A DNA stretch of 64,000 nucleotides from Pseudoalteromonas piratica (GCF_000788395.1 NZ_CP009888.1:1074001-1138000), one strand, 5' to 3'. Counted from the first letter of the stretch, positions 1 to 11,030 are shown. The notes: a model not told the origin generated them from the sequence alone. Made by a program: numbers and translations.

Positions 1-576
1 TACCTTATTCAAAAAGCGGGTATTGAAGAGCAAAATGTTGCTAAACGATTTATTCGCATTACTGAAAAAGTGCGTGTAGAAGATGGCGATAAATGGGCTG
101 AAATTGAACCTTACGACGGTTTCCATATCGACTTTGAAATTGCATTTAACCACCCTGCAATTAATGAAAGTCGCCAGCGTATCGGTTTAGATATCACTGC
201 TAAAAACTTTATCGAACAAATCAGTCGTGCGCGCACGTTTGGTTTTATGCGTGATATTGAATACATGCATGCAAATAACTTAGCATTAGGTGGCAGCATG
301 GACAACGCCGTTGTTCTTGATGACTTTAAAGTGCTTAACCCCGACGGTTTACGTTACCCTGATGAGTTTGTTAAACATAAAATCTTAGACTGTGTTGGTG
401 ATTTGTTTATGACAGGTCATAATTTATTGGGGAAAGTGACTGCTTATAAATCTGGACATGATCTTAATAACAAGCTGCTGCGCAAGTTGATGGCAACTGA
501 AACTGCATGGGAATGGGCGTCTTTTGAAGAGTCTGTTACTATGGCTGCACCTGGTTTAGAAACCGCAAAAGCTTAA
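1..576 (+). CDS. lpxC: LpxC, UDP-3-O-acyl-N-acetylglucosamine deacetylase (5' end outside window)
   Basis: This is the C-terminal part of the zinc deacetylase that catalyses the committed step of lipid A synthesis in the cytoplasm. The frame is open from base 1, so the start lies to the left of the window. Visible family motifs are [20 protein letters not shown], the metal-binding segment [11 protein letters not shown] and the catalytic-histidine region [15 protein letters not shown]. The GTG at 70 is an internal codon, not a start. The gene ends at a TAA and is followed by a clear terminator. In many gammaproteobacteria lpxC closes the division/cell-wall cluster, so the window begins at the edge of that conserved region. 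Identification is confident. Confidence 0.95.
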   Translation, partial: YLIQKAGIEEQNVAKRFIRITEKVRVEDGDKWAEIEPYDGFHIDFEIAFNHPAINESRQRIGLDITAKNFIEQISRARTFGFMRDIEYMHANNLALGGSMDNAVVLDDFKVLNPDGLRYPDEFVKHKILDCVGDLFMTGHNLLGKVTAYKSGHDLNNKLLRKLMATETAWEWASFEESVTMAAPGLETAKA

Positions 577-600
577 CTAGTTAAAAGATAAACTTTAAAA

Positions 601-624
601 ACGCGACTCAAGTCGCGTTTTTTT
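601..624 (+). terminator. Rho-independent terminator of lpxC
   Basis: A perfect 8-bp stem, ACGCGACT with AGTCGCGT, around a 2-base loop is followed directly by a run of T. It lies 24 bases after the lpxC stop codon. Confidence 0.88.
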
Positions 625-625
625 A

Positions 626-910
626 TGCCTAACAAATGTTGCCTAGTGTCGTCATGTACGAGCATTCAGGAAAGCGAAATACCTTGAAATTGCTAAAGTT
701 GCTAGCAAAGAATAAGCAAGACATTTAACGTTTTGTGGTATCAGTGCTTTAAGTAAGAACCTAAAAAATTTTAAAGACGCTGGCATTAGCTTGAAAAAGG
801 GAACGCTCGAGAAAAACAGATAATGTGTTAGTGCGCAAGAAAATAAGCACAAGTACTTTAAGCGAATAAATGTGAGTTATTGTATGTTTTCAAAAGGTTT
901 TTAGAAGGAG
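626..910. other. Gene-free stretch between lpxC and tRNA-His
   Basis: No convincing gene was found here. A 32-codon open stretch without an ATG (725-820, plus strand, containing SALSKNLKNFKDAG) has protein-like composition and could be a decayed coding remnant. A 66-residue minus-strand frame (652-852) has no ribosome binding site or recognisable motif and was not called. Confidence 0.35.
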
Positions 911-987
911 TGGGGCGACTGACGAGACTTGAACTCGCGACAACCGGAATCACAATCCAGGGCTCTACCAACTGAGCTACAGCCGCC
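911..987 (-). tRNA. trnH: tRNA-His (anticodon GTG)
   Basis: Read on the minus strand, this folds as a standard cloverleaf. The acceptor stem is GCGGCTG paired with CAGTCGC, the D-arm contains GCTCAGTTGGTAGAGC, the anticodon loop is ATTGTGA with anticodon GTG, and the T-loop is TTCAAGT. The 3' CCA is encoded (plus-strand bases 911-913). The histidine-specific extra base pair is present: G-1 at 987 faces C73. Codon and identity elements agree, so the call is firm. Confidence 0.96.
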
Positions 988-1022
988 ACAAAATTTGAAA
1001 CACCTTATTTGGTGTGGCGCGC

Positions 1023-1051
1023 ATAATACATAAAAAATCTAGCTATGGGAA
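1023..1051 (-). promoter_or_regulatory. Probable sigma-70 promoter of tRNA-His
   Basis: On the minus strand there is a -35-like TTCCCA (1046-1051), a 17-base spacer and a -10 TATTAT (1023-1028). A GCGCGCC discriminator follows at the expected start point. A GC-rich discriminator is typical of stringently controlled stable-RNA promoters. The -35 match is weak. Confidence 0.55.
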
Positions 1052-1099
1052 GACTTATGTTATGCTTTTGCTAAATAAATTGTTTCTCATGGTTTACTG

Positions 1100-1486
1100 G
1101 TGGTAAAAGCAACTGTATTGCGTTCATTTTGGCTAGTTATTGGTTTATTAAGTTTGATGTTGGGCGTTATTGGTATATTTTTGCCTTTGTTACCTACAAC
1201 CCCTTTTGTTTTGCTGTCGGCTTTTTGCTTTTCCAAGTCTTCCACTCGATTACACAACTGGCTGCTGAATCATCACTTGTTTGGTCATTTAATTAGTGAT
1301 TGGGATAAGTATGGTGTGATTCGACTAAAGGTAAAAATAATTGCGACTAGCTCAATGCTATTGCTCGTTTCATATCCTTTGGTTTTTCTTTCCTTTGCTA
1401 CCTGGTTAAAAGCGATTGTCGGAGTAACTATCGCATGTGTACTACTATTTATTTGGACTCGTCCATCTCAACCACGCATAAACTAA
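1100..1486 (+). CDS. DUF454 (YbaN-like) small inner-membrane protein
   Basis: This 128-residue protein belongs to the DUF454/YbaN family of small inner-membrane proteins with no established biochemical function. The family signature GVIGIFLPLLPTTPFVLLSA is visible near residues 22-41. A second hydrophobic stretch near residues 80-118 (about ATSSMLLLVSYPLVF onward) suggests three to four membrane helices in total. The start is a GTG at 1100; the ATG at 1089 is out of frame and stops at once. It appears to be a stand-alone gene between the tRNA and mscS. The family call is confident and the role is unknown. Confidence 0.85.
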   Translation: MVKATVLRSFWLVIGLLSLMLGVIGIFLPLLPTTPFVLLSAFCFSKSSTRLHNWLLNHHLFGHLISDWDKYGVIRLKVKIIATSSMLLLVSYPLVFLSFATWLKAIVGVTIACVLLFIWTRPSQPRIN

Positions 1487-1583
1487 ATTTGTGTGATGAA
1501 AAACTTAAATAAAGTGACGATAAATCTAAAAATCTTTATAATTCTAAAAATTACCTAAATCAACAACAAAGGATGGAATACTT

Positions 1584-2408
1584 ATGGATTCTGCAGTTAA
1601 TTGGTTAACCGAAAACTCAGATATGCTTTTGCATTATGCAGTACAAGCAATTGTTGCGATTGTTATTCTCCTAGTGGGCATACGCATCGCGAAAATGGCT
1701 GAAAAGCTGACTAAAAAAGCGATTGAAAAAAGAAAAGTAGATAAAGCCGTTGGTTCATTCTTAGCCAATATTGTTTATGCTTTAGTGTTTGCTGCAACTG
1801 TTTTAATGGCACTTTCACAAGTAGGTATTGAGACAACATCATTTATCGCAATACTCGGTGCAGCTGGCTTAGCAGTTGGTTTAGCATTGCAAGGTTCATT
1901 GTCTAACTTTGCATCGGGCGTGTTGATCATTATTTTGCGTCCATTTAAATCAGGTGAGTTTATTGATGCTGCTGGTCATTCAGGTAGCGTTTCTAAAATA
2001 GAAATTTTTTCTACAGAATTATTAACTCCAGATAACAAAACCATTATTGTGCCAAACTCAGCAATTATGGGTGGTGCAATTGTAAACTATAGCCGTCAGG
2101 CTACTCGCCGTGTTGATATTATGGTTGGCGTTAGCTATGACGCGTGTCTAAAAGAAACACGTGAAGTACTTGAAAAGGTGATCAAATCAAATGACAAAGT
2201 ACTAAATGACCCTGCGTTTTTCATTGGTGTGCATTCGCTGGGGGATTCAAGTGTTAACTTTGTTACGCGATCATGGGCAAAAACTGAAGATTACTGGGCG
2301 GTTTATTTTTACTTGCAAGAAAACTTTAAGTTAGCGCTTGATGAAGCGGATATTTCTATTCCATTCCCACAAATGGATGTTCATTTAAATAAAATTAGTG
2401 AGAAGTAG
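1584..2408 (+). CDS. mscS: MscS-family small-conductance mechanosensitive channel
   Basis: This 274-residue protein is the size of E. coli MscS, an inner-membrane heptameric channel that opens under membrane tension to release solutes during osmotic downshock. Three N-terminal membrane helices are predicted. The pore helix has the expected glycine/alanine-rich sequence ILGAAGLAVGLALQGSLSNF (about residues 90-110). The cytoplasmic beta domain follows, with IIVPNSAIMGGAIVNYSR. A ribosome binding site (AAAGGATGG) lies ahead of the ATG. The DUF481 gene starts 9 bases downstream, so the two may be co-transcribed. The call is confident. Confidence 0.93.
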   Translation: MDSAVNWLTENSDMLLHYAVQAIVAIVILLVGIRIAKMAEKLTKKAIEKRKVDKAVGSFLANIVYALVFAATVLMALSQVGIETTSFIAILGAAGLAVGLALQGSLSNFASGVLIIILRPFKSGEFIDAAGHSGSVSKIEIFSTELLTPDNKTIIVPNSAIMGGAIVNYSRQATRRVDIMVGVSYDACLKETREVLEKVIKSNDKVLNDPAFFIGVHSLGDSSVNFVTRSWAKTEDYWAVYFYLQENFKLALDEADISIPFPQMDVHLNKISEK

Positions 2409-2417
2409 GTTTTAACA

Positions 2418-3191
2418 ATGAAATTAAAATATTTAGCATCTTTAGTTGCATTAACACTGACAAATGCTGCTATTGCAGAAGAAAAAGAGTGGGAAGCAAG
2501 CAGTGAATTAGGTGCTATTATCACTAGTGGTAACACCGAAACGACAACCTTTAAGTTTGGCGCTAATGCAAAACATGATATTGGTCGCTGGACAAATGAA
2601 TATAAAATCAATGCGTTATACAAAGAAGACGAAGTTACTTTAGAAAGTGGTTTAAAAGAGACGCAACGTACAAATGAAAAATATGGTGCTGCTATTCAAG
2701 CAAACTATAACCTTCAGGAAAAACATGCTCATTTGTTCGTTGGCTTAACGCATGATAGCGATTATTTTGGCGCTTATCGTCACGAAACAGTACTTTCAGG
2801 CGGTTATGGTTTTCGTTTAATTGATGAATCGGATATGACTTTAGGATTTGATTTTGGTCCTGGTTATAAGTATTTCCAATATTCAGAAAAAAATGAAGAG
2901 TTTTTCAAAGATGGCCGCCCTAAAGCTGGTGAGCGCGATGATGAGTTTATTGCTCTTGCAAAAGCGGACTTTAGCTGGAAGATTAGCGATAATGCTAAAT
3001 TTACTCAAAGAGTGAAGGTGGAATCAGGTAGTACTAATACTAAAAGTATCTCTGAGACGGCGTTGCTAACTAAAATTAATGGTTCATTACAAATGAAAGT
3101 GGGTTTTAATGTGACCCATAACTCGGAAGTTGATGCTGACAAAGTTAATACGGATACTGAAACTGTACTTACTTTAGTTTATAGCTTTTAA
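2418..3191 (+). CDS. DUF481 outer-membrane beta-barrel protein (YdiY-like)
   Basis: This is a 257-residue exported protein with a signal peptide ending near LTNAAIA|EEKEW. The mature part has the DUF481 pattern: it begins with ASSELGAIITSGNTETTTF, carries alternating amphipathic strands, and ends in LTLVYSF with a terminal phenylalanine, as expected for a protein inserted by the BAM machinery. Members of the family are described as salt-induced outer-membrane proteins. It directly follows mscS, and both could relate to osmotic stress. A strong terminator follows. The molecular role is unknown. Confidence 0.85.
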   Translation: MKLKYLASLVALTLTNAAIAEEKEWEASSELGAIITSGNTETTTFKFGANAKHDIGRWTNEYKINALYKEDEVTLESGLKETQRTNEKYGAAIQANYNLQEKHAHLFVGLTHDSDYFGAYRHETVLSGGYGFRLIDESDMTLGFDFGPGYKYFQYSEKNEEFFKDGRPKAGERDDEFIALAKADFSWKISDNAKFTQRVKVESGSTNTKSISETALLTKINGSLQMKVGFNVTHNSEVDADKVNTDTETVLTLVYSF

Positions 3192-3213
3192 CGTATCGCC
3201 ATAACTAAATTGT

Positions 3214-3242
3214 AAAAGAGCGTTTAACGCTCTTTTTTTTTG
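3214..3242 (+). terminator. Rho-independent terminator after the DUF481 gene
   Basis: The inverted repeat AAAAGAGCGTT / AACGCTCTTTT has a very short loop and continues into a long T run. It separates the housekeeping genes from the surface-polysaccharide locus that starts at 3301. Confidence 0.88.
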
Positions 3243-3300
3243 CCTATGAACTCAGGTAGAATTGTGGGTTGAATTTGAACTTAAATTTTAAAGGGATCCT

Positions 3301-5955
3301 GTGCGTTATCTTAAGCTTTTTCTTTGCTTGTTAGTTGTTTCACTTACTCAGCCATCGATGGCGATGACTCCAACTCCTCAGCAAATTGAGCAATTTAAAA
3401 AACTGCCCAAGTCGCAGCAAAAAGCCCTTGCTAAACAGTATGGTATCGACCTTAATCAACTTGACAAATCAAGCAAACAAGTTGAAGAAGCGTTGCAAGA
3501 CGAATCCTTATTAGTGCAACCGCGCTCTGAAGAAGAAGAGAAAACGGAAGAAGAAAAGTTCAAACCGCAAATGGAAGAGTTAAAACCATTTGGCTATGAG
3601 TTGTTTGCTGGCGAACCTATGTCGTTTATGCCAAGCGAAAATGCAGCGATCCCTGATTCCTATATCATTGGCCCTGGTGATGAGTTTCAAATTAATTTTT
3701 ATGGTAAAGAAAGCGATAGCTTTGAAGTTGAAGTGGACCGTGAAGGCCGCTTAACGATTCCAAAATTAAGCCCTGTGAATGTTGCAGGTTTAAAGTTCTC
3801 AGAAGTTAAGGCGCTTGTAAAAGCTAAAATCGAACAAGAAATTATTGGCGTTCAAGCCTTTGTTTCTATGGGGCGTCTTCGCTCGATGCGTATTTTAGTA
3901 TTAGGTGAAGCCTATAAGCCTGGCGCTTATAGTGTGTCATCGCTTGCCTCGGTTACGCATGCACTTTTTGTTAGCGGTGGTATTACTGAAATAGGCTCAC
4001 TACGTAACATTCAGGTAAAACGAGCGGGTAAAGTAGTTGCCGCGCTCGATTTATACGACCTGTTAACTAAAGGTGATAGTTCGAATGATATCGTATTGCA
4101 ATCTGGCGACGTTGTGTTTATTCCATCGGTGGGTAAGCAAGTAACTGTTTCAGGCTTAGTGAAACGTCCAGCAATTTTTGAATTAAAGAAAAATGAAACT
4201 GCTGATGATTTAATTCGTTTGGCAGGAGGTTTTAAAGCAGAAGCTTTCCCGCAAAAAACGGTTATTGAGCGTTACGCTGGCAATAGTTTTAAAACGGTTT
4301 TAACTAGAGATTTCTCAAAAAGTGAAATTAGTTATCAACCCCATGATGGCGATGTAATTAAGGTACAAGGTTCGAGTGAAGAGTTAGAAAATGCTGTGAC
4401 TATTATGGGGGCAGTATCACACCCAGGTAATTACCAGTGGCAAAAAGGCGATCGCATTTCAGACTTAATCTCGTCATTAAAGTCTGATGTGTTACCTATT
4501 GCTGATTTTGACTATTCTCTGATTGTGCGCGAAAAAAATATCCGTGGCGATATAGAGTTACTACAATTTTCTCTAGTTAAGGCTATAGAAAATCAAGAAA
4601 ATAACAATATAGAACTTAAGCCTCGTGATATTATTATTGTATTTAGTCGTTTTGAAGAGTTAGCAGAGGAAAAGCGCCTGTTAACTGATCTAGCCTTAAG
4701 TGAAAAAGAAATTGCGCATCAAGCAAAAGTAGAACAGTGGCAAAAATTTGAAAATCGTAAGTTTTCTGAATTTATAGGCGAAGAATATATAGATTATGAC
4801 CTTGAGGTTGATGACCAACTTGATAACTTGACGAAGCTGTTGACAGGTCAGGTTGATAAGCTTGAAGAAGCTGAGTATTCAGTATTTAGTCGGCATAAAC
4901 TGCTATCCCCCGTTATTCTTAAATTACAAAAACAAGCGTCTGCGTTTGAGGATACTGCACTTATTGCAATTAACGGTCGTGTTCGTTACCCAGGTGTTTA
5001 TCCTTTAGTTAAAGATTCAAATGTCAAGCTTGCGATTGATGCTGCTGGTGGTTTACTTGAATCTGCTTATATGCAAAATGCAGAAATTACTCGTGTTAAT
5101 AAAGGTAATTCAACAACTGTAGAACATATTACAGTAAATCTGGATGAAGTAATTAAAGCCCCTACTGAGGCTAAATTATACAGTAAAGATTCTGTAAATA
5201 TTTTTGCAACACCAAATTGGTCAGAAGAACGAACAGTTTCACTTTTTGGTGAAGTCCGCTTTCCTGGAACTTATTCAATCAAGCGAGGTGAAACATTAGA
5301 GCTTGTTTTGGAACGAGCGGGTGGTTTGACAGATTTTGCTGCTAAAAATGGTGCTATATTTACTCGACAATCAATCCGAACAAAAGAAAAAGCTCAATTA
5401 CAAAAACTTTCAGATGATTTACGTCGAGAAATCGCATCAAAAAGCTTTTCAAACTCAGTTACAGACGCGTCCTTGAGTTATGAAGATACCGATAAGCTAC
5501 TCAAAGACTTGGCGAAAGTACAAGCACTTGGTCGCTTAGTTATAGATTTACCGAAAATTCAGTCAGGTGCAGTTTCCTTAGAATTGGAAAAAGGCGATGC
5601 ACTTTATATTCCTGCTAAACAGAGCACAGTAAGTGTAATTGGCGAGGTTAATGTATCGACTTCTCACCTATATAGCGAAAACTTAAGGGTCGAAGATTAT
5701 TTAGAATACAGCGGTGGCTTAAAGCAACGAGCTGATGAAGATCGAATTTATGTTATTAAAGCAAATGGCTCTGTGTATATTCCTGGTGAATCAAGTTGGT
5801 TTGCAGTTAACAATTCTAAGAATCGACTGGAACCAGGCGATACAATTGTTGTTCCACTAGATGCTGAATATATGAACCAACTTACATTGTGGAGTACTGC
5901 AACTCAAATTGTTTACCAACTTGGTTTAGCTGCTGCAGCTATCTCGGCACTTTAA
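3301..5955 (+). CDS. Large SLBB-type polysaccharide export protein (Wza-like outer-membrane exporter)
   Basis: This 884-residue exported protein likely forms the outer-membrane or periplasmic conduit for a surface polysaccharide. A signal peptide ends near QPSMA|MTP. No lipobox cysteine is evident, unlike classical Wza. A Poly_export domain starts near residue 120 (SYIIGPGDEFQINFYGKE). About six SLBB-type repeats follow, near residues 200, 281, 366, 555, 645 and 778; examples are GEAYKPGAYSV, GRVRYPGVYPL and GEVRFPGTYSI. The C-terminus is a helix-forming segment (LWSTATQIVYQLGLAAAAI), as in Wza-type proteins that cross the outer membrane by a helical barrel. The start is a GTG with AAGGG at 3291-3295. 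It is the first gene of a tightly packed operon running to 14541. Confidence 0.88.
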   Translation: MRYLKLFLCLLVVSLTQPSMAMTPTPQQIEQFKKLPKSQQKALAKQYGIDLNQLDKSSKQVEEALQDESLLVQPRSEEEEKTEEEKFKPQMEELKPFGYELFAGEPMSFMPSENAAIPDSYIIGPGDEFQINFYGKESDSFEVEVDREGRLTIPKLSPVNVAGLKFSEVKALVKAKIEQEIIGVQAFVSMGRLRSMRILVLGEAYKPGAYSVSSLASVTHALFVSGGITEIGSLRNIQVKRAGKVVAALDLYDLLTKGDSSNDIVLQSGDVVFIPSVGKQVTVSGLVKRPAIFELKKNETADDLIRLAGGFKAEAFPQKTVIERYAGNSFKTVLTRDFSKSEISYQPHDGDVIKVQGSSEELENAVTIMGAVSHPGNYQWQKGDRISDLISSLKSDVLPIADFDYSLIVREKNIRGDIELLQFSLVKAIENQENNNIELKPRDIIIVFSRFEELAEEKRLLTDLALSEKEIAHQAKVEQWQKFENRKFSEFIGEEYIDYDLEVDDQLDNLTKLLTGQVDKLEEAEYSVFSRHKLLSPVILKLQKQASAFEDTALIAINGRVRYPGVYPLVKDSNVKLAIDAAGGLLESAYMQNAEITRVNKGNSTTVEHITVNLDEVIKAPTEAKLYSKDSVNIFATPNWSEERTVSLFGEVRFPGTYSIKRGETLELVLERAGGLTDFAAKNGAIFTRQSIRTKEKAQLQKLSDDLRREIASKSFSNSVTDASLSYEDTDKLLKDLAKVQALGRLVIDLPKIQSGAVSLELEKGDALYIPAKQSTVSVIGEVNVSTSHLYSENLRVEDYLEYSGGLKQRADEDRIYVIKANGSVYIPGESSWFAVNNSKNRLEPGDTIVVPLDAEYMNQLTLWSTATQIVYQLGLAAAAISAL

Positions 5956-5956
5956 A

Positions 5957-7078
5957 ATGAGGCTAAGTAGTTTAAAAGTTGCTCACTTGACAACTGTGCA
6001 TAAGAGAACAGATACACGTGTTTTTGTTAAAGAGTGTAGTTCCTTAGCAAGATTCCTTAAACATGTCGTTTTGATTGTTGCTGATGGTAAGGGTAGTGAA
6101 AAAGTCAACAATGTTGAAATCAAAGACATCGGAAAACCAAGCTCTTTGGCTTACCGATTCTTTGTTAGCGGATTTAAAGTTTTTCGAGCTGCTTTAAAAG
6201 AAAAAGCAGATATATATCATTTCCATGATCCTGAGTTAATGTTTGTTGGCTGGGGGTTGAGGCTTTGCGGAAAAAAAGTGATATATGATGTGCACGAAGA
6301 TGTTCCTAGTCAAGTTCTCAGGAAGCCTTGGTTGCCAAAGGTTTTTGCATATCCTATTTCTTATATCGTAAGACTTTGTGAGAATATTTCATCTAAAATA
6401 CTATCAGGTATTGTTACAGTGACTCCTCATATTGCTGGGCGTTTTGACTCTAGAAAAACAATTGAAGTAAGGAATTACCCCTGTTTAGAGGAGTTTTACA
6501 CGCCAATAGATTTAGCTATTGAACAAGGAAAACCGTTAAATTTGGTTTACGTTGGAGGGATAACCAAAGATCGCGGCATCTTTCAGATGCTTGATGCTTT
6601 GATTAATGTAAAGGGAAATGTAAAGTTGCATTTAGTGGGGCCTTGCTTTCCCACATCATTACTGTCAGAAATTGAAGGTCATGAAGCTTGGCCTAAAGTT
6701 GAATATTACGGTTGGCAAAATCGAGACCAAGTAGTTGAAATCTTAAAAAATAGTCATTTAGGCTTGGTTTTACTACAACCAACGGGTGACTATGAACTCG
6801 CCTTTCCGGTGAAAATGTTTGAGTATATGGCTTCAGGGTTACCTATTCTTTCTTCTAACTTCGAGTTGTATGATGAAATCGTACAACATACTCAATCTGG
6901 GCGTACTGTTGAACCTACAGAACCTGCCAAGATAAGTGATGTAATTAATGAAATGTTAAATGATCATCATGTTTTACGTGAGTATGGAGTATTTGGCAGA
7001 CAATCAGTAGAAACTCAATTTAATTGGCAGAGCCAAATCTCTGGACTATTAGAGTTTTATCAAAAAATATTGAAGTAA
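5957..7078 (+). CDS. Glycosyltransferase family 4
   Basis: This 373-residue GT-B fold enzyme probably adds one sugar to the lipid-linked repeat unit on the cytoplasmic face of the inner membrane. Typical features are the N-terminal [20 protein letters not shown], the acceptor-side YHFHDPELM and [14 protein letters not shown] (about residues 75-120), and the nucleotide-sugar region [20 protein letters not shown] (about residues 280-300). The gene begins one base after the stop of the export gene, so it is translated from the same operon. The donor and acceptor cannot be read from sequence. The family call is firm. Confidence 0.9.
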   Translation: MRLSSLKVAHLTTVHKRTDTRVFVKECSSLARFLKHVVLIVADGKGSEKVNNVEIKDIGKPSSLAYRFFVSGFKVFRAALKEKADIYHFHDPELMFVGWGLRLCGKKVIYDVHEDVPSQVLRKPWLPKVFAYPISYIVRLCENISSKILSGIVTVTPHIAGRFDSRKTIEVRNYPCLEEFYTPIDLAIEQGKPLNLVYVGGITKDRGIFQMLDALINVKGNVKLHLVGPCFPTSLLSEIEGHEAWPKVEYYGWQNRDQVVEILKNSHLGLVLLQPTGDYELAFPVKMFEYMASGLPILSSNFELYDEIVQHTQSGRTVEPTEPAKISDVINEMLNDHHVLREYGVFGRQSVETQFNWQSQISGLLEFYQKILK

Positions 7079-7100
7079 TAGAGCTTTATTAAGATTATTT

Positions 7101-8405
7101 ATGAAAAATGAATTAGTTAAAAAATTTGCGAATAAAACGGCAAAGATTGGTATTGTCGGGTTGGGTTACGTAGGCTTGCCTTTACTGCTTCGTTATAGTG
7201 ATATAGGTTTCAATGTCTTAGGCATTGATATTGACCAGACTAAAGTCGATGCGTTATTAAGTGGCCAAAGCTATATCGAGCACATCTCACCTTCTTCTAT
7301 TCAGCAGGCGTTGGCAAATGGCTTTGATGCAACTACTGACTTTTCAAGAGCATCTGAATGCGATGCGCTAATTCTGTGTGTACCAACCCCACTTAATAAG
7401 TACCGTGAGCCAGATTTAAGTTTTGTTATTGATACAACCGAAGCGCTCGCGCCATACTTTAGAAAAGGGCAAGTGTTATCTCTGGAGAGTACAACCTATC
7501 CAGGTACTACTGAAGAAGAGTTGCTCCCACGCGTTGAAGAGCGAGGCTTTACCGTTGGTGAAGACTTTTTCTTAATCTACTCTCCAGAGCGTGAGGACCC
7601 AGGTAACCCAGATTTTGAAACTCGCACTATACCTAAAGTGTGCGGTGGTCACACTGCAGCCTGTGCCGAAGTGGGTATTGCATTATATTCACCTGCAATT
7701 GATCAGGTTGTGCCAGTGAGTTCAACTAAAGCTGCTGAGATGACTAAATTGTTAGAAAACATTCACCGTGCTGTCAATATTGGCCTTGTTAATGAAATGA
7801 AGATCGTAGCAGATCGTATGGGCATAGATATATTCGAAGTGGTGGATGCCGCAGCAACCAAGCCATTTGGTTTTACACCGTATTATCCAGGCCCTGGTTT
7901 AGGTGGCCACTGTATTCCAATTGACCCATTTTATTTAACCTGGAAAGCACGTGAGTATGGTTTACATACACGTTTTATTGAGTTATCTGGTGAAGTGAAC
8001 ACGGCGATGCCTGAATATGTTGTAAATAAGTTGATGGATGGCTTAAATCAGCACGGTAAAGCATTAAAAGGCAGTAAGATATTAGTGCTAGGAATTGCTT
8101 ATAAAAAGAATGTTGATGATATGCGTGAATCGCCATCAGTTGAAATTATGGAATTAATTGAAGCCAAAGGGGCTGGAGTGGCGTATTCAGACCCTCACGT
8201 ACCGGTTTTCCCTAAAATGCGCGAGCATAACTTTAATTTGTCTTCGGTTGAGTTGACACCTGCGTCAGTAGCAGAGTTTGACGCTATCGTGTTAGCAACA
8301 GATCACGATAAGTTTGACTACAGCTTAATCAAAGAAAACGCCCAGTTATTGGTAGACACGCGAGGCAAGTATAGAGCGCCTGCGGACCACATTATCAAAG
8401 CCTAG
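7101..8405 (+). CDS. wbpA: WbpA-like UDP-GlcNAc 6-dehydrogenase
   Basis: This 434-residue NAD-dependent nucleotide-sugar dehydrogenase likely oxidises UDP-GlcNAc to UDP-GlcNAcA, the first step of di-N-acetylated uronic acid synthesis. The Rossmann motif [18 protein letters not shown] is at residues 13-30. The catalytic cysteine C271 lies in [16 protein letters not shown]. The C-terminal domain has [20 protein letters not shown]. The three genes immediately downstream are wbpB, wbpD and wbpE homologues, which sets this enzyme apart from the wecC-type dehydrogenase at 37564. WbpA is the best call; substrate specificity is inferred from context. Confidence 0.9.
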   Translation: MKNELVKKFANKTAKIGIVGLGYVGLPLLLRYSDIGFNVLGIDIDQTKVDALLSGQSYIEHISPSSIQQALANGFDATTDFSRASECDALILCVPTPLNKYREPDLSFVIDTTEALAPYFRKGQVLSLESTTYPGTTEEELLPRVEERGFTVGEDFFLIYSPEREDPGNPDFETRTIPKVCGGHTAACAEVGIALYSPAIDQVVPVSSTKAAEMTKLLENIHRAVNIGLVNEMKIVADRMGIDIFEVVDAAATKPFGFTPYYPGPGLGGHCIPIDPFYLTWKAREYGLHTRFIELSGEVNTAMPEYVVNKLMDGLNQHGKALKGSKILVLGIAYKKNVDDMRESPSVEIMELIEAKGAGVAYSDPHVPVFPKMREHNFNLSSVELTPASVAEFDAIVLATDHDKFDYSLIKENAQLLVDTRGKYRAPADHIIKA

Positions 8406-8410
8406 ATTGA

Positions 8411-9369
<959 letters not shown>

Positions 9370-9370
<1 letters not shown>

Positions 9371-9954
9371 TGAGTAACTATACAGTACATGATAGCGCCA
9401 TTGTTGATGATGGCGCATTAATTGGCGACAACACTCGAGTTTGGCACTTTGTGCATGTGTGTGGTGGTGCTCAAATTGGGCAAGGCTGCTCACTTGGTCA
9501 GAATGTGTTTGTCGGTAATAAAGTCACCATTGGCAATAATGTAAAAATTCAAAATAATGTGTCGGTTTACGATAATGTTCACTTAGAAGACGACGTATTT
9601 TGTGGACCAAGTATGGTGTTTACCAACGTGTATAATCCGCGTTCGTTTATCGAACGCAAAACGGAATACCGAGATACTTTGGTGAAAAAAGGTGCCACCT
9701 TAGGGGCCAATTGCACGGTAGTGTGTGGCGTTACCATTGGTGAATATGCACTGGTTGGCGCAGGTGCTGTTATTAATAAAGATGTGCCGCCATTTGCTTT
9801 AATGGTAGGCGTTCCAGCAAAACAAATTGGTTGGATAAGTAAATATGGCGAGCAGTTATCACTGCCGTTAACAGGGAATGGTCAAACGGTGTGTGAGAAC
9901 ACTGGCGACAAGTATTGTTTAAAAGATGGTCAGCTATCAGTAGAGATGGATTAA
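9370..9954 (+). CDS. wbpD: WbpD-like UDP-3-amino sugar N-acetyltransferase
   Basis: This 194-residue left-handed beta-helix acyltransferase matches WbpD/WlbB, which acetylates the 3-amino group of UDP-GlcNAc3NA using acetyl-CoA. Repeated hexapeptides run through most of the chain, for example [20 protein letters not shown] and [20 protein letters not shown]. The acetyl-CoA site region is [20 protein letters not shown] with the usual GVPAKQIGW ending. The start codon overlaps the wbpB stop. In the pathway it acts after WbpE, although its gene comes first. Confidence 0.9.
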
Positions 9955-9956
9955 TA

Positions 9957-11021
9957 ATGCAGTTTATCGATTTACAAGCGCAATATAAGCACCTTCAAGA
10001 CAAAATAGATTCTCGCATTCGAACTGTGCTGGAACATGGCAAATATATAATGGGACCAGAAGTGCAAGAGTTAGAGCGACAGCTTGCAGAGTATGTAGGT
10101 GTTAAGCATGCAATCACCTGTGCTAACGGTACTGATGCGCTGCAACTTACCATGATGGCACTTGATATCAAATCGGGTGATGCAGTTTTTTGTCCTACTT
10201 TTACCTTCTTTGCGACCGCAGAAGTAATTGCGTTTGCTGGTGCAACCCCAGTATTTGTTGACTCTGATGAGGCAACATTTAATATTTGCCCGCAAGACTT
10301 AGAACGTCAAATTGAAAAAGTGATTGCCGAAGGCCTGCTCACACCCAAAGCGATAATCGCAGTTGATTTGTTTGGCTTACCGGCAAACTACCCAGAATTA
10401 GAGCGCATTGCTAAAAAGTTTGGTTTAAAACTTATTGAAGATGCGGCACAGGGTTTTGGTGGTGAAATTAATGGACAAAAGGCGGGCAGTTTTGGCGATA
10501 TCGCCACGACTAGTTTCTTCCCTGCAAAACCATTAGGTTGTTATGGCGATGGTGGAGCACTGTTTACCAATGATGATGACCTTGCAGAATTATTACGCTC
10601 TTACCGAGTACACGGTAAGGGAAGCGATAAGTATGACAATGTCCGCATTGGTATGAACAGTCGTTTAGACACCATTCAAGCTGCGATTTTATTAGAAAAA
10701 TTAGCTGAGTTTCCCACTGAATTAGTGAAGCGAAATAAAGCTGCAGAAAAGTATACAGCGGAACTCTCTGTGCGTTTTAACACACCACATGTACCAACGG
10801 GTTACTTAAGCTCTTGGGCGCAGTATACCCTTGTTGATGAAAACCGCGATGCGATAATGGCAGAATATAAAGCCCAAGGTATCCCAACCATGATTTATTA
10901 TGGTACGTGTATGCATGAACAAACGGCATTTAAAGGTTTGGGCTATAGTCATGGAGATTTTCCAGTTGCAGAGCGACTAGCAAGGCAAGTTTTTAGTTTG
11001 CCGATGCACCCTTACTTGTAG
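9957..11021 (+). CDS. wbpE: WbpE-like PLP aminotransferase (DegT/DnrJ/EryC1 family)
   Basis: This 354-residue aminotransferase likely transfers an amino group to C3 of the 3-keto UDP-sugar made by WbpB. The N-terminus MQFIDLQAQYKHLQDKID is characteristic of the family. The PLP-binding lysine is K191 in SFFPAKPLGCYGDGGALF, and the aspartate motif is KLIEDAAQGFGG. The frame stays open upstream to 9915, but the ATG at 9957 gives the conserved N-terminus and lies two bases after the wbpD stop, so 9957 is chosen. wbpA-B-D-E together suffice for UDP-GlcNAc(3NAc)A. Confidence 0.9.
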   Translation: MQFIDLQAQYKHLQDKIDSRIRTVLEHGKYIMGPEVQELERQLAEYVGVKHAITCANGTDALQLTMMALDIKSGDAVFCPTFTFFATAEVIAFAGATPVFVDSDEATFNICPQDLERQIEKVIAEGLLTPKAIIAVDLFGLPANYPELERIAKKFGLKLIEDAAQGFGGEINGQKAGSFGDIATTSFFPAKPLGCYGDGGALFTNDDDLAELLRSYRVHGKGSDKYDNVRIGMNSRLDTIQAAILLEKLAEFPTELVKRNKAAEKYTAELSVRFNTPHVPTGYLSSWAQYTLVDENRDAIMAEYKAQGIPTMIYYGTCMHEQTAFKGLGYSHGDFPVAERLARQVFSLPMHPYL

Positions 11022-11030
11022 GAGTATGGA

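Noticed and set aside
652..852. 66-residue minus-strand frame between lpxC and the tRNA
   Set aside because: No ribosome binding site, no recognisable motif, and biased composition typical of chance frames in AT-rich DNA.
911..987. tRNA-His as an integration site for the surface locus
   Set aside because: No integrase and no repeat of the tRNA 3' end was seen downstream, and normal genes (DUF454, mscS, DUF481) lie between the tRNA and the locus.
3251..3270. Possible ops/JUMPStart element (CTCAGGTAGAATTG) before the export gene
   Set aside because: Only the short GGTAG core matches; the rest of the consensus is absent, so RfaH control cannot be claimed.
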